From an uncultured Oscillospiraceae bacterium (GTDB taxonomy: Bacteria > Bacillota > Clostridia > Oscillospirales > Oscillospiraceae), in NCBI GenBank assembly GCA_947626085.1, contig CANQQU010000015.1, positions 1 to 35,299 on the forward strand: 35,299 bases of DNA, in the 5' to 3' direction. Shown here in pieces: positions 8,254-14,619 of the stretch. A model generated the notes under the pieces. The model did no database searches. It worked only from the letters and a program-made list of their open reading frames with translations, and had not been told where the DNA came from. A program made the translations under genes and the position numbers. How positions within the stretch are numbered: position 1 is the stretch's first letter; every line of letters begins with the position of its first letter.

Positions 8254-9604
8254 CTAATCATTTAACTTCCAATACCCGTATCTGTTACCGCCTACACGAA
8301 TAACACGTCCACTACTGCGAAGTTTCTTCATTTCACGTTCAAGCGTCCTTTTAGGTACTTCTAATGTCTCGGCCATCTCCTGCACTGTAATAGAAGCATT
8401 TGAGCGAATCAAGGCAAGGATTCTTTCCGCCAATCCGCCATCTATTCCGCCACTTAATCCGCCACTTTGGCGGTTTGGAGTTTTAGGCTGACCTATGAGG
8501 GCACTCTCGAGTGCCGGGAAATATACTCTGATACCAGTTCCCAGTATCTCGTATCTGGGAAGCTTTGCACCCAACGCAATGCATTCATCACATATCTTCT
8601 GAATCCCCTGTCCCCAGGTTTCTATATATCCCGCTCTGTAAAATACGTTGGCAATATCAGGATTGTACGGTATGGAATCATGTGGCTGCATCAAGGTCTC
8701 CACAGTCCAGCCCTCCGGAAGGATACAGCGGTTGCTTATAATAATCTGTTCTTCTTCAATTCGTATCTGTATCGGAGTACCATACATGTAACAATTATGG
8801 GCGATGGCATTGTAAATCGCCTCACGAATGGCATTTCTCGCATAAGGATAAGTCTCTACACGCCGGTTGTGTTCATATGTGATTTTTGCCTTCAAGTATT
8901 TTAGAGAAATAAGATCCACAATCTTATCTGCCGTAGATATGAGCGAACCCTCAAGATCATCATGATATTCCACGGTTCCGTGCTCACCAAATTTGCCGAT
9001 TTTAACATAACTACCGACCTGCACAATACTCGGATCACCGTAGAACAGCAGAACGGCTGAACGCTTCAGCTTACCGTTTGATAAAAGTCTCAGCTTGGAA
9101 AGTAATTCCTCATTTGAAATATTAAGCTCAGCCTCACTCATCCGCTTGCTGCGAAGTGCTTCTCTCCTGAAAATCCTAAAGCTCTCATCATCCAAATCGT
9201 CCACTGTGATATGATCGACGGTGACATCTTCCCAGCGAAAACCGGTTTTCTGCATGATAAACTCCGTCAGCGCAATACCTGTCAGTTGCTGCTTGGTGGC
9301 GCCGCTTCGGTAATGGAACTCTCCGTGATAGCTGATGGGAAATGTACTGGGCTTAATTTTAATTTTCAAATAGTCCTTCCCATCTTTCGTATGTTTATTC
9401 ACATCAGCAACAATACCCAGTCCTGATTGGATTTTATTAGGAATATCTTCCATCAGTTTCCTTATATCCTTCACGCCGACCACTTTGCCGTTATCATCAA
9501 CGCCAATAAATGGTGCCGCCCTGAGCATTGGCAAAACCGCATACCCATTTCAGGTATTCATCCCGCCAGGATTCCTTATACTCGATGTTTTGACTTTCTG
9601 ACAT
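8254..9604 (-). pseudogene. AlbA_2-domain ATP-binding transcriptional regulator, frameshifted
   Basis: Member of the AlbA_2/divergent AAA_4 family, commonly annotated as ATP-binding protein or putative regulator. The ATG at 9604 follows AAAGGAGGCAGCTT and begins MSESQNIEYKESWRDEYLKW, the family's N-terminus. The frame runs through GFANAQGGTIY and then hits a stop. The rest (IGVDDNGKVVGVKDI onward) is in another frame. The total of 1351 bases is one too many for an open frame. A two-base deletion in an expected TATAT at about 9506-9511 gives TIYIGVDD and 450 aa. Later parts are the GHKL-like central region (NAIREAIYNAIAHN) and a C-terminal winged helix (ITVQEMAETLEVPKRTLERE). It is AT-richer than the core genes and sits beside a Fic gene. 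Role uncertain. Confidence 0.8.
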
Positions 9605-9635
9605 AAGCTGCCTCCTTTTTGAACCGATACTCTGC

Positions 9636-9663
9636 TTAAACGTATCGAGTTCGATACGTTTAA
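9636..9663. promoter_or_regulatory. 28-base perfect palindrome, likely operator
   Basis: TTAAACGTATCGA (9636-9648) and TCGATACGTTTAA (9651-9663) are perfect inverted repeats separated by two bases. The site lies 32 bases upstream of the leftward AlbA_2 gene's ATG, next to a possible -10 (TATAAC, 9670-9665 read leftwards). The symmetry and position suggest binding by a dimeric regulator, possibly the product of that gene, which has a winged-helix end. Confidence 0.65.
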
Positions 9664-9735
9664 CGTTATAGGACACGAAATCTCTCTCAAAGCGGCGCAT
9701 TACAGTTTTTTCATATTTGCCCGCATCTCCGTATC

Positions 9736-10716
9736 TTATGTTCTTAAAACGTACCCCCAATGTCCTTCCTGTCGGCACCGAATCAGTTTCTTCTCCTCGA
9801 CCAGTTCCACCAGAATCCGATTCGCCGTCGCCGAAGAGACGCCGCATAGCTCACGAACATTGGCATTCATAATATACGGATGGGTTTTCAGATAATTTTC
9901 GATTTTGCTCCAGCGGAGGGAAGTCTTATCCGTGATGGCAACGATCATTTCATCACTCATATTGAGGGCTTCAATGAGCGATGCCTTGATGGATGACAGC
10001 ATAAACTCTATGAATACAGTTGATTCTCCAGCATTGTTGGAGGCGTTTATCGCTGCATAGTATTTCTGCTGGTTTTCGTTGATTATTGATTCTACCGGCA
10101 ACCACGCAAAGGCAGGATTCCATTTTGACAGCAAAAGTGTGTGCCACAGCCGCCCAATTCTGCCGTTTCCATCAGCAAACGGGTGGATCAGCTCGAATTC
10201 GTAATGGAAAACACAACTGCGAATAAGCATATGGAGGTCACTATTCTTTGTCCATTCCAAGAGTTCTTCTACCAGGCCAGGTACATATTGAGGAAGCGTA
10301 CCAAAGTGCAGAATATGCCCCTCCTGGTCCACAACGCCCACCGGATGAGCGCGGAACGCGCCCGCTTCTTCCACCAGTCCTCGGGTCATAATGCCATGAG
10401 CCATCAAGAGGTCATCTATTGAATACGAATCAAGCTCATCCAACCGCTCATAGATCTCATAGGCATTCTTGACCTCGATAATGTCTTGCGGAGGGGCTAA
10501 AACGCGCTTTCCGTTTAGAACTGCTGTCACCTGTTCCAGAGTCAGTGTGTTTTGCTCAATCGCCAAGGAGCCGTGGATCGTTCGTATCCGATTGATTCGG
10601 TGAAGCGTGGGATTGGTGGCGACGGGATTGGAGCAGGAGAGTCTGCCGACTAACTCCGCGATTTCCGCGACATAGTCTATAATTGAATTTGTAATTTGAA
10701 AAGGAGGCTGTTTCAT
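9736..10716 (-). CDS. Fic family protein (AMPylator type) with C-terminal winged helix
   Basis: Fic proteins usually transfer AMP from ATP onto target proteins. The 326-aa product has an N-terminal inhibitory-helix motif (GSLAIEQNTLT, Ser50 and Glu54). It also has the full catalytic motif HPFADGNGRIGR with His178, and a C-terminal helix-turn-helix (NVRELCGVSSATANRILVELVEE). All catalytic residues look intact. The inhibitory motif reads E-Q-N where many have E-G-N. The ATG at 10716 is chosen because GAGGTG lies 9 bases upstream; a GTG at 10728 has no ribosome binding site. It has its own consensus promoter. Its leftward neighbour is the frameshifted AlbA_2 gene, 131 bases away. It may be a cargo regulator or self-contained toxin-like module; the target is unknown. 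Confidence 0.92.
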   Translation of the reverse strand: MKQPPFQITNSIIDYVAEIAELVGRLSCSNPVATNPTLHRINRIRTIHGSLAIEQNTLTLEQVTAVLNGKRVLAPPQDIIEVKNAYEIYERLDELDSYSIDDLLMAHGIMTRGLVEEAGAFRAHPVGVVDQEGHILHFGTLPQYVPGLVEELLEWTKNSDLHMLIRSCVFHYEFELIHPFADGNGRIGRLWHTLLLSKWNPAFAWLPVESIINENQQKYYAAINASNNAGESTVFIEFMLSSIKASLIEALNMSDEMIVAITDKTSLRWSKIENYLKTHPYIMNANVRELCGVSSATANRILVELVEEKKLIRCRQEGHWGYVLRT

Positions 10717-10734
10717 TTTCCCGGACACCTCAAA

Positions 10735-10780
10735 GCATTATACTATTATGCATTATACCACAAACTAGCATCAATAACAA
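10735..10780 (-). promoter_or_regulatory. Promoter of the Fic gene with repeats over the -10
   Basis: Reading leftwards, TTGTTA (10780-10775) and TATAAT (10757-10752) are 17 bases apart, a near-consensus sigma-A promoter. GCATTATAC occurs twice on the + strand (10735-10743 and 10750-10758), so the repeats cover the -10 and the start region. This arrangement suggests repressor binding, perhaps by the Fic protein's own winged helix. Confidence 0.65.
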
Positions 10781-10820
10781 GACATCACTCATTTCATCAA
10801 TCAAATATTTTATATGAGGT

Positions 10821-10850
10821 GACAAGCTAGAACGCGCCAACGCGCTTGTC
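10821..10850. repeat. Imperfect hairpin
   Basis: GACAAGC (10821-10827) pairs with GCTTGTC (10844-10850), with an inner ACGCG/CGCGT-like part. No T tract follows. It could be an attenuator, a binding site or part of the element's transfer or excision region. Confidence 0.4.
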
Positions 10851-10881
10851 AAAGTGGAAAAAGACCGGGCGCGATAAAAAG

Positions 10882-10911
10882 CGGGAACAAGCCGTCATGG
10901 GCTTGCTCCCG
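10882..10911. terminator. Strong hairpin without T tract
   Basis: CGGGAACAAGCC (10882-10893) pairs with GGCTTGCTCCCG (10900-10911) with one G-T pair and a six-base loop. It is followed by TACATATAG rather than T residues, so termination is uncertain. Confidence 0.4.
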
Positions 10912-11303
10912 TACATATAGAGGATGGGGGATTATTAGAACGGTTCACACCGTTTTAAATAAGAAATCACGCAGGTTATTATGCCTTTCACCTCGAATTT
11001 ACGTCGCGGGCGACGCTACTTTCATGTATAGTACAGCAGATGACCCAGAGAATATCAAGGACACACAGAAAAGTTTACAAAAAAGTTCCGACGTATGCGA
11101 CGCAAATTCGACCGCCCTCTTGACTTTCTGCAAATAAAAGGAGTTGGATAAACGGTTTGCGGTGGTGAGCGGAAAACGGATCACGAAAAAGGCCCGCATA
11201 GAGGCGACGGTGTTAAACAGCCTGACGCCTCTTTCCAAAGCGGCGTCATTCAACGGATCGGCACCTCGCGGGCGGCCCGATATATCAAAGTGTAAATCAA
11301 CAG

Positions 11304-11329
11304 CCGGCTGAGAAATCAGCCGGTTTTTT
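11304..11329 (+). terminator. Intrinsic terminator before the element's first gene
   Basis: CCGGCTGA (11304-11311), a GAAA tetraloop, TCAGCCGG (11316-11323) and six T residues form a textbook terminator. It lies just ahead of the ribosome binding site of the Cys-rich small gene. It could isolate the element's operon or act as an attenuator for it. Confidence 0.8.
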
Positions 11330-11348
11330 ATACGAGGAGGTCTTTTAC

Positions 11349-11531
11349 ATGAACAGTAAACGGAGTGTGCCTGAGTACCGCCAGCACACCGGTCCGCCCC
11401 GGCCGGAGCCGGAGCCGTCTGTGTGTCGGGATACCCCGGCATGCGAGGGCTGCCCCTTCCCCAGCCACGGCTTCATCTGCCGGAGTCCGGATGGACAGTG
11501 CCTGAAAACCAGATATCAATCCCTGCAATGA
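11349..11531 (+). CDS. Small cysteine-rich protein, unknown function
   Basis: A 60-aa protein. The ATG at 11349 follows GAGGAGG with ideal spacing, which is the main support. After a basic, Pro-rich N-terminus it has five cysteines, most of them in DTPACEGCPFPSHGFICRS and PDGQCLK, a spacing that could bind a metal. The stop overlaps an ATG at 11528, and the DUF4314 gene follows within 15 bases, so it looks like the first gene of the element's long rightward operon. I do not recognise a named family; similar short Cys-rich proteins do occur at this place in clostridial conjugative elements. Confidence 0.65.
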   Translation: MNSKRSVPEYRQHTGPPRPEPEPSVCRDTPACEGCPFPSHGFICRSPDGQCLKTRYQSLQ

Positions 11532-11545
11532 AAGAAGGAGTTCCT

Positions 11546-11791
11546 ATGAAACAAAACAAATACGATTCCCTCCGGGCGCAGTACCCGCCCGGCACCCGTG
11601 TCCGCCTGATCGAGATGGCCGGCGATCCCAATCCCATTCCTCCCGGAACTATGGGAACCGTCCGGGCGGTGGATGATGCGGGCCAGTTGGTCATGGCCTG
11701 GGACAACGGAAGATGCCTCTCCCTCATTCCCGGAGTGGACAGCTTCGAGAAGGCTGCACCCAAGATGCAGATGGGAGGGATGCACCTGTGA
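11546..11791 (+). CDS. DUF4314 domain protein
   Basis: An 81-aa protein typical of clostridial conjugative elements; its biochemical role is unknown. The core PGTRVRLIEMAGDPNPIPPG, then GTMGTVRAVDDAGQL and WDNGRCLSLIPGVDSF, matches DUF4314, a small beta-rich domain. The ATG at 11546 is chosen because AAGGAG (11535-11540) is 5 bases upstream. An in-frame ATG at 11528 would add six residues and overlap the preceding stop. The last bases overlap the next gene's GTG, so the genes are coupled. Confidence 0.85.
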   Translation: MKQNKYDSLRAQYPPGTRVRLIEMAGDPNPIPPGTMGTVRAVDDAGQLVMAWDNGRCLSLIPGVDSFEKAAPKMQMGGMHL

Positions 11792-12363
11792 CTGTCATAG
11801 ACATTAGCTTGAACGATCTGCGGCGGATGGAGGGCCAGGAGGGTCTGATCCTCCAGGGCTGCGGCGGAAACCCGGCGGAATGGGTAGCGGGGCTCAACGA
11901 GATGCTCACCAAGGTGGGAGTCCTCCGGAACGGATCGCAGTTTGAAAAGGCATTCCGCTTCCAAAACAAGGGCCGCACCTGTCTGCTGTTTCCCTTTGAA
12001 AAGGGCATCAAGCTGGACATTGGGAAACTGTCTATGTGGCGGCTCGTCACCCATGAGGATTTCGGCGGCACCTGGCTGAGCGACTACGTTCCCAACCATC
12101 TGGGCGGATTCCTTCCCCAAAAGCCGGACTGCCCCCTCATTGGAGAAGATGGGAACGTATTCAACCTGGTGGGCCTTGCCTGCCGGACGCTGAAAGCAGC
12201 CGGACAGGCAGACCAGGCCCGCGAGATGAGCGAACGGGTATTCCGCTCGGACAGCTACGACCAGGCGCTGAATATCATCGGAGAGTATGTAAATATCACA
12301 TCCGTCAACGAGGCTCAGGAGCAGGCATGGGAGGAACCATCCCCCGGCATGACCCTGGGTTGA
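11788..12363 (+). CDS. Conserved conjugative-element protein, unknown function
   Basis: A 191-aa cytoplasmic protein with no signal peptide or membrane segment. The GTG at 11788 overlaps the DUF4314 stop and has GGGAGGG about 7 bases upstream. The first half (DISLNDLRRMEGQEGLILQG, later LVTHEDFGGTWLSDYVPN) resembles proteins seen next to DUF4314 in other elements. The second half (CPLIGEDGNVFNLVGLA, then DQAREMSERVFRSDSYDQAL) resembles a short domain repeated in several element and phage proteins. I cannot give a catalytic motif or named family. The context suggests a maintenance or anti-restriction-type accessory role, but this is inference only. Confidence 0.75.
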   Translation: MTVIDISLNDLRRMEGQEGLILQGCGGNPAEWVAGLNEMLTKVGVLRNGSQFEKAFRFQNKGRTCLLFPFEKGIKLDIGKLSMWRLVTHEDFGGTWLSDYVPNHLGGFLPQKPDCPLIGEDGNVFNLVGLACRTLKAAGQADQAREMSERVFRSDSYDQALNIIGEYVNITSVNEAQEQAWEEPSPGMTLG

Positions 12364-12397
12364 TTTTTTGTCCATTTTTTGGAAGGAGGTGAACCAA

Positions 12398-12469
12398 GTG
12401 CATCGAATCAAGGACAGGCGGCGGCGAATGTACGCCTATAAACGCAACATTGTGTACAACGGAGTGTGA
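12398..12469 (+). CDS. 23-residue basic peptide upstream of the methylase
   Basis: A GTG at 12398 sits 8 bases after GGAGGTGA, one of the best ribosome binding sites in the window. It encodes a 23-aa peptide rich in Arg and Lys (MHRIKDRRRRMYAYKRNIV, then YNGV). Its TGA (12467-12469) is in the same frame as the methylase that follows and overlaps an ATG at 12469. It may be a leader peptide coupling translation into the methylase gene, or a small DNA-binding peptide. No family was recognised. Confidence 0.55.
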   Translation: MHRIKDRRRRMYAYKRNIVYNGV

Positions 12470-13450
12470 TGCAGCATTAGAACGCCAATTCCCTGGATCG
12501 GCAGCAAGACGCCGGTCCTGCCAATTCTGTACGCACTCTTTCCCCTCAAGTATACCCGCTACATAGAGCCCTTCGGAGGCTCTGGGGCGGTACTCCTGGG
12601 GAAGGAGAAGCCGGACGCATACGAAATTTTCAACGATCTGGACTCAGACCTCATCAACTTCTATCGCTGCGCCAAGGAACGGCCTGTGGAGCTGGTGTGG
12701 GAGCTGAATTTCTTTCCCCTCAATTCTCGCCAGGACTTTGAAAGCTGGAAGGGCGGCTACGCCGACGGGAGGGACAAGTATCTGTCCGTCCAGTTGGACC
12801 TTCTGGAACGGGCCCTTCCCCCGGAGGCGGCGGAGGAGATGGCTAAGGCAATGTGCTTTCGGGTGTTCAACTATCCCGTCCGTCGGGCAGCGGCATTTTA
12901 CAAGAAGGCCCGGTTTAGCTATTCCAGCGCCGGGCGGTCCTTCGGAGGTCAGCCGGTGGACATCACGGCCTTTGGGAAAATGATCTGTGACCTGTCCCTT
13001 CGCCTCAAAGATGTGGTGGTGGAAAACCAGAGCTACGAAACCTTCCTTCCCCACTACGACCGCCCGGATGGCTTTCTCTACTGCGACCCGCCCTACTTTT
13101 CCAGCGAGTATGTGTACAATCAGGACTTTACCTGGGAGGACCACTTAAAACTGCGGGAACTTCTGGGCCATATCAAGGGGAAATTTCTGCTTTCCTACAA
13201 CGACTGCCCGGAGATCCGGGAGCTGTACCGGGGATATGAGATCTTCGACTTCACACGGCTCCATTCCATGGTGCAGAAGTATACCCCCGGCCGGGAATTC
13301 CACGAGCTGCTCATTGGGAACTACGACCTGTATGAGCGGGAGCGGGAAACCGCCAGCCAAATCACCATCAACGAGCTGCTGGGGAAACCCATCGATGTGC
13401 GGCGAATGATCAAGGAGCGCTATTTATGCAAAAAGCAAAAACGAATATAA
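12469..13450 (+). pseudogene. DNA adenine methylase (Dam-like), start frame disrupted
   Basis: Methylates adenine in DNA using S-adenosylmethionine, often protecting mobile DNA from restriction. From 12470 one frame is open to 13450, with RTPIPWIGSKTPVL (substrate/SAM N-terminal motif), IEPFGGSGAVLLG (motif I), FNYPV and the catalytic YCDPPYFSSE (motif IV). The natural ATG at 12469, overlapping the previous TGA, reads ATG CAG CAT TAG in its own frame. Removing one base from ATGCAGC restores a start running directly into IRTPIPWIG. As written there is no ATG, GTG or TTG in the correct frame before a GTG at 12686, which would lose motif I. Either a one-base insertion, a consensus error or an unusual ATT start explains this. 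The enzyme family is clear. Confidence 0.8.
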
Positions 13451-13483
13451 TTCTCTCCTTCTCCACGCGCTGAAGGACGTAGC

Positions 13484-13768
13484 ATGAAGGAGTATCGAAT
13501 TTTGGGCCGGAAGGGGCGGATCACCATTCCGCTGTGCCTGCGGCAAAAGCTGGGGGTCCAACCGGGGGAGGTGGTGTCCTTTGAAGAAACCAAGGACAAC
13601 GCCATTCTGATTCGCCGGGAGAAGCTCCCAGCGGCTCCGGCCGCCATGCCCACGCTGAAGGAGTTTCTGGAGAGCCTGTCAGACACGGAGCAGTATGCCG
13701 CCATGGTCCACCTGACCACCCTTTGGGCGGAGAAGCACCCCGGAACTGGTGGTTATGGCCGAAAATAG
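13484..13768 (+). CDS. AbrB/SpoVT-type transition regulator
   Basis: A 94-aa DNA-binding protein. Residues 5-47 (RILGRKGRITIPLCLRQKLG, then VQPGEVVSFEETKDN) form a swapped-hairpin SpoVT/AbrB domain. Such domains dimerise to bind DNA and occur in transition regulators and in MazE-like antitoxins. The C-terminus (PTLKEFLESLSDTEQYAAM) is element-specific. GAAGGA lies about 9 bases before the ATG. No toxin gene is adjacent, so a regulator of the element's operon is more likely than an antitoxin. It sits 33 bases after the methylase and 85 before the lipoprotein gene. Confidence 0.85.
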   Translation: MKEYRILGRKGRITIPLCLRQKLGVQPGEVVSFEETKDNAILIRREKLPAAPAAMPTLKEFLESLSDTEQYAAMVHLTTLWAEKHPGTGGYGRK

Positions 13769-13853
13769 GCGGCGCGATTCGGGTAGTATTCCGGGATAGA
13801 CTTTGAAAAGACTTGGGGGTATTGTTGGGTAAAAAAGGAAAGGAAGGATTTCC

Positions 13854-14552
13854 ATGAAGAAGATGATCCTTGCCCTGGGCCTGGCGCTTACCTTGGTCGG
13901 GTGTGCGGCGGTTTCCGCAACACCGGAGACTGCCGAGAGGCAGACAGTCAGCGTAAAGCCGCCCTTCACGGCGCCCCGCCCAACTGTTGGGAGGCTGAAA
14001 GCCCCGGAGGCACTTCCCCAGGAAACGGCGCCAGAGCCTTCGCTGGAAACAACTCCCGCTACCCAGCCGCCGACAGAGCCTCCCGCACCCACGGAAAGGC
14101 CCACGGACCCGCCCGCAACGGAGCCTCCGGCAACGGAACCACCCACTGTGCCGCCGGAACCGGCAACCCCGGAGCCGGAACCTTCGTCTCCAACACCTCC
14201 TACAGTCCCAGCGCCTCAAGAACCGGAACCCCAGCCCACGGCTCCGCAAACCTTGGACTGCCAGGCCGCCATGGACTATGGCAACAACTATGCGGTGAGC
14301 CGGTACGGCTCCCTGGGCTGGACGGTGGACGATAGCCTCAACGCCTCCAACGCCGGATTCAACTTTGGCTCCCTCATCGCCCCCGGAGGGACACAAGCCG
14401 ACCTCCTGGAAGCCGCCGCGTGGCAGGTAGACTACCTGTACGCCATGGCCCTGGCCAACGGCTGCCCGGAGGGCGCCAGAGTGAGTTGCCACGTCTTCCC
14501 CAGAGAGTCCGGCGGCGAAATTTGGTACGAGGTACGGCTCTACTACGCATAA
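13854..14552 (+). CDS. Surface lipoprotein with Pro/Thr/Glu-rich stalk
   Basis: A 232-aa secreted protein of unknown function. Residues 1-17 are a lipoprotein signal peptide with lipobox LVGC (Cys17), so it should be lipid-anchored to the outer face of the membrane. Residues about 55-140 are a low-complexity Pro/Thr/Glu stalk (repeats such as TEPPATEPP) able to span the wall. The last 95 residues fold separately (DCQAAMDYGNNYAVSRYG to the C-terminal YEVRLYY) and recur in proteins of related elements. AAGGAAGG lies upstream of the ATG. A terminator follows, so it ends a transcription unit before the pilus genes. Exclusion, adhesion or mating-pair roles are possible. Confidence 0.75.
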   Translation: MKKMILALGLALTLVGCAAVSATPETAERQTVSVKPPFTAPRPTVGRLKAPEALPQETAPEPSLETTPATQPPTEPPAPTERPTDPPATEPPATEPPTVPPEPATPEPEPSSPTPPTVPAPQEPEPQPTAPQTLDCQAAMDYGNNYAVSRYGSLGWTVDDSLNASNAGFNFGSLIAPGGTQADLLEAAAWQVDYLYAMALANGCPEGARVSCHVFPRESGGEIWYEVRLYYA

Positions 14553-14567
14553 TCCCCTATCAACCCT

Positions 14568-14598
14568 GCCCGTCTGGAAAACCAGGCGGGCAATTTTT
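14568..14598 (+). terminator. Intrinsic terminator between lipoprotein and adhesin genes
   Basis: GCCCGTCTGG (14568-14577), loop AAAA, CCAGGCGGGC (14582-14591), then AATTTTT. One G-T mismatch lies in a 10-base stem. It separates the small-gene operon from the pilus module. Confidence 0.8.
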
Positions 14599-14619
14599 GT
14601 CTATGGAAGGAATGAAAAA

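Larger units (their letters stand above)
10781..11303. other. Non-coding stretch with two hairpins
   Basis: No supported gene was found in this gap of more than 500 bases between Fic and the element's first small gene. It holds two hairpins (listed separately) and many short AT-rich segments. A frame from about 11144 to 11313 (AVVSGKRITKKARIEA, ending PDISKCKSTAG) is open. It has only a TTG directly against GGAG and no family match, so it is not called. No riboswitch or RNA family was recognised. Confidence 0.5.

Noticed and set aside
8467..8904. Rightward frame of 145 codons in the AT-richer region
   Set aside because: Antisense to the AlbA_2 gene, whose protein sequence is clearly family-like.
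11144..11313. Possible small gene reading AVVSGKRITKKARIEA
   Set aside because: Only a TTG immediately touching GGAG could start it, it runs into the terminator stem, and no family is recognised.
13484..13768. AbrB-type protein as antitoxin of a MazEF-like pair
   Set aside because: No toxin-like gene lies next to it; its neighbours are a methylase and a lipoprotein.
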